NCBI GenBank assembly: GCA_012729335.1
Contig: JAAYDJ010000007.1
Span: 124,001-188,000, forward strand
Length of the DNA: 64,000 nucleotides
Direction of reading: 5' to 3'
From: Bacteroidales bacterium
GTDB lineage: Bacteria; Bacteroidota; Bacteroidia; Bacteroidales; Prolixibacteraceae
Shown: positions 35,741 to 46,049 of the stretch, in pieces
Numbering within the stretch: position 1 is the stretch's first letter
How the letters are laid out: each line of letters opens with the position of its first letter
The notes under the pieces: model-generated
The model's input: only the letters and a program-made list of their open reading frames with translations
Databases searched by the model: none
What the model was told of the DNA's origin: nothing
Position numbers and translations under genes: made by a program

Positions 35741-37345
35741 ATGAGAAGCAAGCTATTTATTTTATTGGTGCTGGCGATGGCCGGCTGCATGCCGAAGAAC
35801 AACCGCCCGATGGGAGAAGGGGCTGGTTCCACAGATTACCGGGAACCCTGGCGCCCGCAGTTTCATTTTTCACCTGCCTCAGGTTGGATGAACGACCCCA
35901 ACGGCATGGTCTATTATGACGGGGAGTACCATCTTTTTTACCAGCACTACCCCGACAGCACGGTGTGGGGCCCGATGCACTGGGGGCATGCCATCAGTAC
36001 CGATCTGGTCCACTGGCAGCAGATGCCCATCGCGATTTATCCCGATACTTTGGGATGGATCTTCTCGGGGAGCGCGGTCCTGGACGCGGAGAACAGCTCT
36101 GGCCTGGGCACCGCGGAAAATCCACCCCTGGTGGCTATCTACACCTACCACAACGATCTCCTGGGCCGCAACGGCCAGAACCCGCAGAGCCAGGGCATTG
36201 CTTACAGTACAGACAAGGGCCGAAGCTGGACCAAATACCCCGGGAATCCGGTTCTTAAAAGCCCGGGCATCAACGATTTCAGGGATCCCAAGGTCTTCCT
36301 CCATCAGGAAACCCAAAAGTGGATCATGGCTTTGGCAGTCCAGGACAGAATCCATTTTTACTCTTCACCCGATCTGCTGACCTGGAGCTTTGAAAGCGAT
36401 TTCGGCAAAGATCTGGGGGCCCATGGCGGTGTGTGGGAGTGTCCCGACCTCTTCCCGATGGTTGTGGAAGAGATCGGCCTGACGAAATGGGTCCTGCTGG
36501 TGAATATCAATCCCGGCGGTCCGAATGGCGGATCCGCAAACCAGTATTTCGTGGGTGACTTCGACGGCCACACCTTCACCCCCGACCCGGAATTCCTCAC
36601 CACCCTGGAGTCAGGAGCTACCGAAACCAGCCCATTCAACAACTGGGTCGACTGGGGGCGCGACAATTACGCGGGAGTTACCTGGTCCAACATTCCTCCT
36701 TCCGACGGAAGAAGACTCCTGATCGGGTGGATGAGCAACTGGCAGTACGCCAATGTAGTCCCCACCTCCACCTGGCGGAGCGCCTGTACCCTGGTCAGGG
36801 AGTTGAAATTGGTTCATGATCACAACAGCTTCCTCCTGGTCTCCCGGCCTGTGTCCGAACTGCAAACACTTCGGGATACCGCCAGTCATGTAAAACTCCC
36901 CCCGGAGACCTTTTCCGGAGAGAAAATACTCGATGCAGGAATGGTGACCCTGTCACAATGCGAAATGATCCTGGAATTCGAAGCCGGGGAGAACCTTCCC
37001 GATACCCTGGAGATCACGCTTGAAAATGAGCTGAATGAAAGATATAATTTCGGTTATGACCCGCAGAAAGGCCTCCTTTACAGCAACCGCAGTAATGCCG
37101 GTGGGACAGGCTTCTCTGATCAGTTTGCCGGAACAGCCACAGCCCCTTTCAAAACGGAAAAATCACTGCAGTTGCATCTCTTCGTTGATGCAGCGTCGAT
37201 CGAAATCTTCGTCAACGGGGGTCAGCGGGTGATGACTGAAATCCTTTTTCCGTCAACAGGTTTTAAAACCCTGAAAGTAAATGCTAAAGGCGCAGAGGTC
37301 ACCTTAAACCAGGCAGAGCTGTACAGTTTGCGGCGGATCTGGTAG
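35741..37345 (+). CDS. GH32 fructosidase, lipoprotein
   Basis: A 534-residue GH32 enzyme with an SPII signal (lipobox LAMAGC, Cys16), so it is lipid-anchored rather than exported by T9SS. The catalytic motifs are canonical: Asp52 in WMNDPNG, Asp182 in FRDPK and Glu233 in WECPD. The propeller (about residues 38-345) and C-terminal beta-sandwich (about 370-534) have normal length, with no insert. ATG 35741 is chosen over 35699 because it starts the lipoprotein signal. It is the last gene of the rightward fructan operon. It probably trims imported or surface oligosaccharides to fructose; exo-action is inferred from family size and context. Confidence 0.93.
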   Translation: MRSKLFILLVLAMAGCMPKNNRPMGEGAGSTDYREPWRPQFHFSPASGWMNDPNGMVYYDGEYHLFYQHYPDSTVWGPMHWGHAISTDLVHWQQMPIAIYPDTLGWIFSGSAVLDAENSSGLGTAENPPLVAIYTYHNDLLGRNGQNPQSQGIAYSTDKGRSWTKYPGNPVLKSPGINDFRDPKVFLHQETQKWIMALAVQDRIHFYSSPDLLTWSFESDFGKDLGAHGGVWECPDLFPMVVEEIGLTKWVLLVNINPGGPNGGSANQYFVGDFDGHTFTPDPEFLTTLESGATETSPFNNWVDWGRDNYAGVTWSNIPPSDGRRLLIGWMSNWQYANVVPTSTWRSACTLVRELKLVHDHNSFLLVSRPVSELQTLRDTASHVKLPPETFSGEKILDAGMVTLSQCEMILEFEAGENLPDTLEITLENELNERYNFGYDPQKGLLYSNRSNAGGTGFSDQFAGTATAPFKTEKSLQLHLFVDAASIEIFVNGGQRVMTEILFPSTGFKTLKVNAKGAEVTLNQAELYSLRRIW

Positions 37346-37362
37346 TTTTAGATTTGAAGTGG

Positions 37363-37397
37363 ACAGGGGGTTCCGGTTACCGGGGCTCCCTGTTTTT
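37363..37397 (+). terminator. Probable terminator at the end of the fructan operon
   Basis: The stem ACAGGG / CCCTGT is followed by TTTTT, lying between the last GH32 gene and the convergent regulator and overlapping the regulator's last codons. Confidence 0.5.
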
Positions 37398-40181
37398 CAT
37401 TCTGGCGACGTATTCGCTGGGGGCTATCTTGAAGTACTCCTTGAAACACCTTGAAAAATAAGAGGGGGAGGTGAATCCCACCTCATAGGCAATCTCTGAA
37501 ATGGTTTTGCCGCTGTTGAGTAAAAGCTCTGTCGATTTCTTCAGTTTAACGGAGGTGACAAAATCACTCACCGACAGTCCGGTCAGTTTCTTTATTTTCC
37601 GGTAAAGGTGGACCCTTGAGATGCCGAGTTTAGTCCCCATTTCGTCGACACTCAGGTTTTCATCGCCCAGGTTTTCCTCCACCATCTGAACAAGGCCGGA
37701 AAGGAATTTTTTGTCGAGCCGGCTGATGCCTGAGATTTCTTCCTTCAGGTCGGTGGAGAGTTTGTAATGTTCCCTGATTTTGGCGCGGTTCTCGAGCAGT
37801 TTTCTGACCCTGATCTGGAGATGGCGGCTGTTAAAGGGTTTGGGAATGTAAGAGTCGGCGCCCTCCTCCAGTCCTTCGAGTTTATGTTCGAGGGCTGCCC
37901 TGGCTGTCAGCAGGATCACAGGCAGGTGGCAGGTCCTTTGATCGGTTTTGATGGCCCTGGTCAACTCCAGCCCGTTCATTTCGGGCATCATGACGTCACT
38001 GATGATCAGATCAGGTTCTTCCTCCAGGGCCGAGGTCAATCCCTCCCTGCCATCGCCAGCTTCGATGATCTGGTAGGAATCCCCCAGGCTCTGCCTGATG
38101 AACTCCCTGATATCGGGTTCATCCTCCACGATGAGGATCACCGGTTTCTTCTCTCCCGGAAACTCCCCTGAAGGCAAGGGAAGGTCGGCCGCCAAATCTT
38201 CTGTAAGAATCTGGTTATCTTTGAAATCCATGCTGTTGACGGTTCCCTGGACCAATTCATCGGGCTGGAGGTGGCGGGTTCCTAAAGGCAGCCGTATGAA
38301 AAAGGAGGTGCCTTCTCCCTCGTGGCTGCTGGCGGTCAGTTGTCCGTGATGCATCTCCACGAACTCGCGCGAAAGGTTCAATCCCAGTCCTGTGCCCCGG
38401 AAGGCCTGCGACTTTTCAGCCTGATAAAAACGGTCGAAAATCTTGTCAAGATGCCTGGCAGGAATGCCCGTTCCCGTATCCCTGATCTCGATAAGGACCT
38501 CCTCCGCGGGAGCTTCTCTTTCCTTAACTTCCGGAAGGGTGACAAAAACGGTAATTTCCCCCCCGTCAGAGGTAAACTTGAAGGCATTGGACAAAATATT
38601 GAAAAATACCTTGTCCATTTTGTCGCGGTCAAACCAGATTTTGATCTCTTTCTCCCCGCTGATCACCTGTAAGTCGATGTTTCTTTTTCCGGCCAGTGAG
38701 GAAAAAGACTCCCTGATGTCGCCCAGAAACGCCAGAAGGTCGTTTTCAGAGGCGGCGAGTTCCATTTTCTGATTTTCCAGTTTTCTGAAATCCATCAGCT
38801 GGTTGACCAGTCGTAACAGCCTTACCGTATTGCGGTGCATCAGACTGAACTGGTTACGGTGGGCAGGGGAAAACTCTTCTGACTCCATGAGGTTCTCAAG
38901 CGGACCTTTGATGAGGGTCAGGGGAGTGCGGAATTCGTGGGAGATATTGGTATAAAATCGCAACTTGGCCTGTGTGGCCTCTTCCAGTTGGCGACTCACC
39001 TCCACCAGTTGGTCCCTCTGCGTAATGATGGCTTCCTTCTGTTTCTCGATTTCCTGGTTTTTTTGTTCAAGTGCCCGGTTAGCCCTTTTCCTGGTTCTCA
39101 ATGCCTGGAAAATCACCACGATGAAGGCGGCTGTGACCGCCAGAAGGGCTATCAGCGAAATGAGCGCTGACCGCTGTGTTTTGTTTTTCAGCAACTGGGT
39201 GGCCAGGATGGAGCGTTGTTTTTCGATCTTCTGCTGCAGCAACTCTGTTTCATCGGTCTGCATCTTCAGAATCCGGGCGTTGGTGGAGTCGATGACCATG
39301 GTCGACATGATGTTCTGCTTCTTATAGGGGAGACCCGTGAGAATCTGGTGGGCTGTCTGAATGGCTTTCTCTCCGCCGGTGGGGTAGAGAAAAGTGGCAT
39401 CCAACCGGCCGTCCAGCACATACTGAATGCCTCCGTTATCCCCCGGAAGCCCGTCAATACCCAGAATATAAGGATGCAGGGGGCTTGCTGACTCTCGCAG
39501 CACCTTATAGGCTTCCAGGGCCATCACATCGTTGTGTGCAAAAATCAGATCATAATTCAGCCTGGAATTGACCAGGTTGGTCATCACCTGACGGGCGATA
39601 TTCCAATTCCACTCGCCATCTGCTGATTTGACGATCCTGATATTGGGGAAGCTCTCCAGACTTTTCAGGAATCCCGCATGGCGGGCAATGGCAGGCGATG
39701 AGCCACTGAGTCCCTTGATTTCCAATATATCTCCTTTACCCTTTAAAAGCGCTGCGGCATACCGGCCCGCTTCCAGCCCGATTTCGTAATTGTTTCCGCC
39801 AATATAGGCGGTGTAGCGGTCGGTATTGATCGTGCGGTCGATCACGATGACAGGGATTCCCTGGTTGAAAACCTTCTCCACCACCGGGGTGACCGGCTCC
39901 GACTCATTGGGCGAAACAATCAGCAAATCAATGCCCTCTGCAAGAAACTCATTGATCTGCCTGATCTGTAGTTCATTATTATCACCGGCATCCTTCACCT
40001 GCAGCTCCATGTCGGGATAAAAGGATAATTCCATCTCCATCAACCTGAGTTGGGTTTGTCTCCAATGGTCGGAGGTGGTACATTGGGAAAAGCCAATCTT
40101 ATATTTTCCGGTCGGAAAACCTTGTAAAACAAGGAAGGAAAAGAGGAGGATAAGTAAATAGGTGACCGGTTTAATTCTCAT
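37377..40181 (-). CDS. Hybrid two-component system regulator with periplasmic sugar-binding sensor
   Basis: A 934-residue one-protein phosphorelay typical of Bacteroidota glycan loci. Domains in order: signal peptide; periplasmic LacI/ribose-binding-protein-like sensor (about residues 25-305; YKIGFSQC, GIPVIVIDRT, FAHNDVMALEAYKVL); one membrane helix (339-359); coiled region; histidine kinase HisKA with His415 in NISHEFRTPL; HATPase (DTGTGIP, GTGLGLNLSREF); receiver domain (Asp729 in ISDVMMPEMNG, Lys781); and AraC-type HTH (about 830-934). It resembles the fructose-sensing regulator of the Bacteroides levan locus, which binds free fructose. Convergent placement next to the GH32/SusCD operon supports local control. 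The 20-bp-phased repeats at 20291-20377 are its candidate target. Confidence 0.93.
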   Translation of the reverse strand: MRIKPVTYLLILLFSFLVLQGFPTGKYKIGFSQCTTSDHWRQTQLRLMEMELSFYPDMELQVKDAGDNNELQIRQINEFLAEGIDLLIVSPNESEPVTPVVEKVFNQGIPVIVIDRTINTDRYTAYIGGNNYEIGLEAGRYAAALLKGKGDILEIKGLSGSSPAIARHAGFLKSLESFPNIRIVKSADGEWNWNIARQVMTNLVNSRLNYDLIFAHNDVMALEAYKVLRESASPLHPYILGIDGLPGDNGGIQYVLDGRLDATFLYPTGGEKAIQTAHQILTGLPYKKQNIMSTMVIDSTNARILKMQTDETELLQQKIEKQRSILATQLLKNKTQRSALISLIALLAVTAAFIVVIFQALRTRKRANRALEQKNQEIEKQKEAIITQRDQLVEVSRQLEEATQAKLRFYTNISHEFRTPLTLIKGPLENLMESEEFSPAHRNQFSLMHRNTVRLLRLVNQLMDFRKLENQKMELAASENDLLAFLGDIRESFSSLAGKRNIDLQVISGEKEIKIWFDRDKMDKVFFNILSNAFKFTSDGGEITVFVTLPEVKEREAPAEEVLIEIRDTGTGIPARHLDKIFDRFYQAEKSQAFRGTGLGLNLSREFVEMHHGQLTASSHEGEGTSFFIRLPLGTRHLQPDELVQGTVNSMDFKDNQILTEDLAADLPLPSGEFPGEKKPVILIVEDEPDIREFIRQSLGDSYQIIEAGDGREGLTSALEEEPDLIISDVMMPEMNGLELTRAIKTDQRTCHLPVILLTARAALEHKLEGLEEGADSYIPKPFNSRHLQIRVRKLLENRAKIREHYKLSTDLKEEISGISRLDKKFLSGLVQMVEENLGDENLSVDEMGTKLGISRVHLYRKIKKLTGLSVSDFVTSVKLKKSTELLLNSGKTISEIAYEVGFTSPSYFSRCFKEYFKIAPSEYVARMKNREPR

Positions 40182-40197
40182 TTTAAAACCTTTATTG

Positions 40198-40205
40198 CAA
40201 AATTA
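40198..40205 (-). promoter_or_regulatory. -7 promoter element of the hybrid regulator
   Basis: The minus strand reads TAATTTTG, matching TAnnTTTG, 16 bp before the start at 40181. The pseudogene scar begins immediately upstream of it. Confidence 0.5.
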
Positions 40206-40216
40206 GCAAATATTCA

Positions 40217-40557
40217 GAGATCCTGGGACCCTCGCTGACCGGATTGTTTTTCCCGGAACTCTTCAACACCCTGTTCCTTGCTTAATCCATGGGTAATCTC
40301 ACTCTCCGGAGCCAGATCGGGCTTTTCTTTTTCATGTTCGTCGTTGGTACAGAGCTCGATTATCCCATCTGAAGAACCACATCAGCGTTCCTTCGGTTAT
40401 CAGTTATGCCAGTATCATTGTGCCTTACGGTTTTGCGGTGGTTCTGGCTTTAGCCTGCGCAACCGGGGCTTTTGTGGCCACCCAATCCGGCGCAACCCCC
40501 ACCTATGGTCTTGATCAGATCCGGTCTATCCTCGGTTCGGGCAACGCTTCCTCCTGA
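40217..40557 (+). pseudogene. Chimeric pseudogene: CPA2 (Kef/NapA-type) antiporter fragment joined to a fructokinase C-terminus
   Basis: Translation gives ILGPSLTGLFFPELF, an in-frame TAA at 40283, then MGNLTLRSQIGLFFFMFVVG and TELDYP. A one-base deletion near 40364-40366 shifts the frame, and the reading continues as HLKNHISVPSVISYASIIVP. This is the hallmark third-to-fifth-helix region of Kef/NapA cation-proton antiporters. From about 40450 the same frame becomes CATGAFVATQSGATPTYGLD and ends QIRSIL...ASS-stop at 40557. That part closely matches the C-terminus of PfkB fructokinases, including the one at 21827-22723 (ATGAFVASRPGATPAY). Neither part has a complete domain. It is a scar of a former rearrangement at the border of the fructan locus. 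Confidence 0.75.
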
Positions 40558-40684
40558 AAAAAAAGTTTATACGGCCTGTAAGTGTGTGAGGTCTCATCAT
40601 ATACTTCAATGGCATGTGGAGCGCTGCACTTTTAACAATATGGATTTATGGGATTTTTCGCCTTAGTTTTGTATTATTGCATAA

Positions 40685-41701
<1,017 letters not shown>

Positions 41702-41740
41702 CCGTTCGAATCCCCTGAGCGGGGATCAGTGTCTGAAAAG

Positions 41741-44539
41741 TTACCGGGTGGCGCCGGGAGAGATACGCACCCTGGTTTTTTTGAGGCCTGGCGATTGTAC
41801 GATCAGGGTCAGGGGTTTACGGGCTCCCTCCCTGAAACGCACGATGGCAAGGGCCATACCGTTGAAGGCTTTACGGCTGTGGGAGGAGAAAGCATCCATG
41901 TCGGTGGGGTCCCCATTGTCGGTAGCCACGATCTCTCCCTGGCCCCTGAGACTGAAATGAATGGTCTGGCTGCTGCGGGGAACGGTACGGCCTTTCCGGT
42001 CGGTGACTTCGACGGTGATAAAGGAAAGGTCCTTTCCGTCGGGAATGATGGTGCTGCGGTCGGCACATGCTTTCAGGGCTTTTGCTCCACCTGTGGTTTT
42101 TAGCACATCCTCAGCCCAGGGTTTCCCCTTCCTGTAAGCGATGGCTTTCAGTTCGCCCGCTTCAAAGACCACCTCATCCCAGCGTAACCGGTATTCAAAT
42201 TCACCTTTTTTCTTCCTTCCGAGCGACTTTCCGTTAAGGAATAATTCGGCTTCGTCTCCCGATGTGAAGAGGTGGACGGGGGTGGTTTCTCCGGTCCGTT
42301 CGGGCCAATTCCAGTGGGGCAGCAGGTGCGCCATGGGCAGGTCAGGGCGCCAGTGGGACTGGTAGAGATAAAACCGTTCTTTTCTGAAACCTGCCAGATC
42401 GATGATGCCACTGTAAGAACTGCGCGCATCGTAATAGGGGGTGGGTTCCCCAAGGTGGTCCCAGCCTGTCCACACAAACTCGCCGGCCACAAAGGGGTGT
42501 TTTTCCAATGAGGCGAATACCTTTTCAGGTGAAGCGCCGAAGTCAACGGCATGGAGTTCGTAGGAGGTCACATGGCAGCTCCTTGAGTCGCCACCGCGGC
42601 CATCCCTTACCGGGGCACTTTGCAGGTCAGAGACGGGAAAGAGAAATACCCCCCTGCTGCTGAAGGCCGAGGCGGTTTCGGTGCTGAGGATCACCTTGCC
42701 GGGATGCCTGGTGTGGAACGCTTCATACTGGGGGGCAGTCCTGATGCGGTCGGTCCCTTCGTATTCCGGTTCCTGGCGGATGCCCTCACCCTGGTAGTTG
42801 AGGCCGATGATATCGGGGACTTCCGGCAATTCCATATGGGGCTTGGCATAGTTCATGGCCAGAATGGTGGGGCGCGTGGGATCCTCCTCCCTGATAAATT
42901 GTTGCAGCCGCCGGGCCACCGCAGCGCCGGCCTCCCCGGTGTATTGCTCGCCCACCTCGTTCCCGAAACTCCAGATGATCACGGAAGGAGAGTTCCGGTC
43001 ACGCCTGATGAAGGCCCGGGTATCGGCTTCGGACCATTCCGGAAAAATGAGGTGGAAATCATGCGGAGTTTTATTACGCTCCCAGGAATCAAAGATCTCA
43101 TCGATGACCAGGAATCCCATTCTGTCGGTGAGGGCCAGCAACTCCGGGGCAGGAGGGTTGTGGGCCATGCGGATGGCGTTACACCCCATCTCCCTGAGGA
43201 TTTCCAGCTGCCTTTCGGCTGCCCGTACGTGGAAGGCCCCTCCCAGGGCTCCCAGGTCGTGATGGAGGTTCACCCCTTTGATCCGGATCTTCTCCCCGTT
43301 GATGAAAATACCGCTGTCGGGATGAAAGGTCACCTCACGGATGCCAAACCGGGTTTCCACCCTGTCGACGGGCTGGCCATCCACCGTCAGGGTGGTTTCT
43401 GCGACATATAGCCAAGGCAGCTGGGAGGGTGGGGGCCCCCATAACCGGGGATTTTCAAGGACCACGGAGCCCCTGATCCGGGCCGGCCGGCCCGGGGCTA
43501 CCCTGATCTCCTCCATGGTCAGGAGGGCTGCAGGTGCTTCCGCCCGGTTCGCGTCGGTTCCGGAGAAGTAAAAACGGGTGACCGGCTGAACCTTTTTTTC
43601 CGACGGAGAGTTGTTGTCGATGGTCAGGTCAAGGTGAATGGCAACCGCGGTTTCCGACACTATCTCCGTGGAGATGAAGGCGCCCCATGGGGCAACACGG
43701 AGGGGTTGCGTTTTGGTGAGCCACACATTACGGTAGAGGCCTGCGCCGGGATACCAGCGTGACGAATGGTTGGGATTGTCGAGGCGGATGGCCAGTTGGT
43801 TCTCTCCTCCCGGAACCAGCCAGGGCGTCAGGTCAAGTTGCCAGGAGGCATAACCATAAGGCCACCCCCCGGCCAGATGGCCATTGACCCAGACCATGGC
43901 GTAGGACATCGCCCCATCGATCTCCAGATAAAACGATTTGCCAGCATCAGAGGCGGGGATATCCAGTTTCCTGCGGTACCAGGCCACGCCGTTGACCGGC
44001 AGCCGCCCCATGCCTCCGCCTACTTCGCTGTTCCCTCCCTCCTGAAAGGGGCCTCCGATGGCCCAGTCATGCGGAAGATCTACCATCTCCCACGACCTAT
44101 CATCGAACTCCACCTGAGTAAAGGGAAAATCCATCCCGGGATCTCCCTCCGGCCTGACATGATGGCGGGCCCGATCCCCGATGAAAGGATTAGCAGTCGG
44201 TAGTATCCAAGGCTTGAGAACATTCCGTGAAGTGACACGGGCCATGGCTTCCTTTGGCCGGGCGTCGGCAGGCTGGCCGTCCCTGAAATCACCGGTTGCC
44301 GGCCTCTCATCATAAATCAGACCATCTGGAACCTCCCCTTCTCCGTATTTGAAAAAACGCCACCCCCTGTTGAGGTTAATCCTTTCCCTGGGCTCTCCTT
44401 GCCCGGGTCCCCCAAATTCCTCCAGTAACTCCGGATTACGGGAAACTCCGGCTTCTTCCGGTCGTCCATTAACGGAAATCACGGGCAATACCATCAGAAG
44501 CAGGCTCGCCAGCAGGAAATGTCTCTTTGTTCTCAGCAT
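41741..44539 (-). CDS. GH2 beta-galactosidase-type glycoside hydrolase
   Basis: A 932-residue secreted enzyme. The start at 44539 (MLRTKRHFLL) gives a signal peptide; the open frame continues upstream through tRNA-Phe and cannot be coding there. Domains: GH2 sugar-binding jelly roll (VDLPHDWAIGGPF, VAWYRRKL, WVNGHLAGGWPYGY), immunoglobulin-like domain, and TIM barrel with acid/base in IWSFGNEVGEQ and nucleophile Glu in ILSTETASAF. C-terminal DUF4982-like and bacterial Ig-like domains follow (VFEAGELKAIAYRKGKPWA, VTDRKGRTVP). The layout is typical of Bacteroidota beta-galactosidases that act on host or plant glycans. The substrate is inferred. No CTD or lipobox is seen. Confidence 0.88.
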   Translation of the reverse strand: MLRTKRHFLLASLLLMVLPVISVNGRPEEAGVSRNPELLEEFGGPGQGEPRERINLNRGWRFFKYGEGEVPDGLIYDERPATGDFRDGQPADARPKEAMARVTSRNVLKPWILPTANPFIGDRARHHVRPEGDPGMDFPFTQVEFDDRSWEMVDLPHDWAIGGPFQEGGNSEVGGGMGRLPVNGVAWYRRKLDIPASDAGKSFYLEIDGAMSYAMVWVNGHLAGGWPYGYASWQLDLTPWLVPGGENQLAIRLDNPNHSSRWYPGAGLYRNVWLTKTQPLRVAPWGAFISTEIVSETAVAIHLDLTIDNNSPSEKKVQPVTRFYFSGTDANRAEAPAALLTMEEIRVAPGRPARIRGSVVLENPRLWGPPPSQLPWLYVAETTLTVDGQPVDRVETRFGIREVTFHPDSGIFINGEKIRIKGVNLHHDLGALGGAFHVRAAERQLEILREMGCNAIRMAHNPPAPELLALTDRMGFLVIDEIFDSWERNKTPHDFHLIFPEWSEADTRAFIRRDRNSPSVIIWSFGNEVGEQYTGEAGAAVARRLQQFIREEDPTRPTILAMNYAKPHMELPEVPDIIGLNYQGEGIRQEPEYEGTDRIRTAPQYEAFHTRHPGKVILSTETASAFSSRGVFLFPVSDLQSAPVRDGRGGDSRSCHVTSYELHAVDFGASPEKVFASLEKHPFVAGEFVWTGWDHLGEPTPYYDARSSYSGIIDLAGFRKERFYLYQSHWRPDLPMAHLLPHWNWPERTGETTPVHLFTSGDEAELFLNGKSLGRKKKGEFEYRLRWDEVVFEAGELKAIAYRKGKPWAEDVLKTTGGAKALKACADRSTIIPDGKDLSFITVEVTDRKGRTVPRSSQTIHFSLRGQGEIVATDNGDPTDMDAFSSHSRKAFNGMALAIVRFREGARKPLTLIVQSPGLKKTRVRISPGATR

Positions 44540-44658
44540 ACAGGAAGATGTTTCGTTTTTATCTGCCCTAAAATAGCCAAAAATCACGAGGCCGGACTTG
44601 GAAAAAACAGGGAACCGTATCATTGCCTCTGTTCGGGGTGGGGATTTATCTTCCTGTA

Positions 44659-44700
44659 TAAAAAAAAAACAGAGAGCTGCTTTCGTAACTCTCTGTTTTT
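44659..44700 (-). terminator. Terminator after tRNA-Phe
   Basis: On the minus strand the stem ACAGAGAG / CTCTCTGT is followed by ten T residues. The T run seen on the plus side is shorter, so the leftward direction is favoured. Confidence 0.8.
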
Positions 44701-44704
44701 CAAG

Positions 44705-44777
<73 letters not shown>

Positions 44778-44793
44778 CCATTTTTTGATGCGA

Positions 44794-44823
44794 CAAAAAT
44801 AGATAATTTTTGGTTACTGCAAA
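44794..44823 (-). promoter_or_regulatory. Promoter of tRNA-Phe
   Basis: The minus strand has TTTG (44823-44820), an 18-bp spacer and TATTTTTG (44801-44794), matching the Bacteroidota consensus. The tRNA begins 16 bp downstream. Confidence 0.65.
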
Positions 44824-44878
44824 GCAAAATTCATTTTCCTGCGAAATTTAGATCAGTTCTGAATTCCGGTGATGGCCT

Positions 44879-45307
44879 TCAGGAACAGGCAAACAGCTTT
44901 AACCGGGCCATGTTCTGCCCCGTGGTGAGCATTTTGCGGTCGGCTTCCAGCATGTCCATGCCGGCCGTCTCCTCGGGACTGACCCACAGGGCCGCATGGT
45001 GTTCCCTCAGGATCAGCTCCCCCTCCGTCCACCGGCACAAAAAGGGATAAAGGATAATTTCCTTTCCCGCATAGGCATGGCTGACGGGTTCCAGCGGCGA
45101 GCCCACGGCAATCCCTATTTCCAGTTCTTCCCTGATCTCCCTGACCAAAGCCTCCTCCCGGCTTTCCCCCGGCTGGATCTTGCCCCCCGGAAACTCCCAC
45201 TTCCACGGATGCCCAGCGTGCATCCCATGCTGCGTAACCAGTAACCTGCCCTTGTCGGTGATCAGTGCACACACCACCTCCTTGCGTATACTTTCCTTTA
45301 TCATCAC
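44879..45307 (-). CDS. Nudix hydrolase (MutT-like NTP pyrophosphohydrolase)
   Basis: A 142-residue Nudix protein of the MutT/(d)CTP pyrophosphohydrolase type. The Nudix box is complete, beginning GGKIQPGESREEALVREIRE (about residues 40-59) and continuing to EEL. The flanking segments WKWEFPGG and YAGKEIILYPFLC are typical of 8-oxo-dGTP/5-methyl-dCTP diphosphatases. It probably cleans modified nucleotides from the pool. The gene is divergent from the HEAT-like gene. The first two codons are both ATG, so the start is 45307 or 45304. Confidence 0.9.
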   Translation of the reverse strand: MMIKESIRKEVVCALITDKGRLLVTQHGMHAGHPWKWEFPGGKIQPGESREEALVREIREELEIGIAVGSPLEPVSHAYAGKEIILYPFLCRWTEGELILREHHAALWVSPEETAGMDMLEADRKMLTTGQNMARLKLFACS

Positions 45308-45351
45308 CTAAAAATAGGCTTTTTTTCAGAAACGCGACCTCACTATTTTTC

Positions 45352-45359
45352 TAACTTTG
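45352..45359 (+). promoter_or_regulatory. -7 promoter element of the HEAT-like gene
   Basis: TAACTTTG is an exact match to TAnnTTTG, 31 bp before ATG 45391. It argues for that start rather than the upstream in-frame codon at 45367. Confidence 0.5.
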
Positions 45360-45390
45360 GCTCTCAGTGACCTGCTCACCAAACCTATCC

Positions 45391-45939
45391 ATGACAAAAG
45401 ATGAATTGACGGTATTACTCAGCTCCTGGGAAAACCTCTGGGTGGTGAAAAACAACCAGGTAGATCTTATCCCGGATCTTCCCATGCTCATGGAAATCGC
45501 TTTGGAGGGGCGTGACCACCTGAGTTGGAGGGCCGCCTGGGTGGCCGACAAACTTACTTCCCGGAAGCCGGATCTGATCTCCCCTTACCTCGGAATGCTG
45601 GTGGAAAGCTTCCCAACCCTGGCCCATACGGGTAAAAAGAGGCAGTTCCTGCGCATGATTTCCAGTTGTCCGGTGGACCCGGAAGTGGCCGGATTTCTTT
45701 TTGACCACTCCCAGCAAATGCTCTTCGATCCCCGCGAACCGGTGGCCGTAAAAGCCTATGCCATGCAGATTCTGTTTAACATTTCGGAAGACCAGCAGGA
45801 ACTGAAGCCGGAGGTGGTGGAAACCCTCCGCCAGGTCATGGAGATGTATCCCGAATCGGGAATTCAGGCCAGGTGCAAAAACCTGATCCGTAAGCTGATC
45901 CGTGAACCTTCCCGGCGCGGAAGGAATTCCGGGAGATAA
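45391..45939 (+). CDS. HEAT-like helical protein, function unknown
   Basis: A 182-residue soluble protein without a signal peptide. It is made of paired helices reminiscent of HEAT repeats: HLSWRAAWVADKLTSRKPDL, RQFLRMISSCPVDPEVAGFL and EPVAVKAYAMQILFNISEDQ. I do not recognise a characterised family. The C-terminus is basic (REPSRRGRNSGR). ATG 45391 is chosen because of the promoter element upstream. Confidence 0.7.
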   Translation: MTKDELTVLLSSWENLWVVKNNQVDLIPDLPMLMEIALEGRDHLSWRAAWVADKLTSRKPDLISPYLGMLVESFPTLAHTGKKRQFLRMISSCPVDPEVAGFLFDHSQQMLFDPREPVAVKAYAMQILFNISEDQQELKPEVVETLRQVMEMYPESGIQARCKNLIRKLIREPSRRGRNSGR

Positions 45940-46019
45940 GGCCAATAAACCTGTTGCCGGTAAGGATCCGGCCTTCAGCGGTGTTCCTTCTGTCCTGTTC
46001 CCTGTGCCGCTATTTTTCT

Positions 46020-46027
46020 TACCTTTG
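46020..46027 (+). promoter_or_regulatory. -7 promoter element of the M16 peptidase gene
   Basis: TACCTTTG matches the consensus exactly, 22 bp upstream of ATG 46050. No convincing -33 TTTG was found. Confidence 0.5.
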
Positions 46028-46049
46028 CGCGCTTGATCTGGCAAAAATC

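Noticed and set aside
40278-40514. 78-codon plus-strand frame
   Set aside because: It is in the wrong frame relative to the recognisable antiporter and fructokinase fragments and starts at a TTG.
41710-41726. Hairpin ATCCCC/GGGGAT between the adenine deaminase and beta-galactosidase genes, considered as a terminator
   Set aside because: The stem is only six pairs and no T run follows on either strand.
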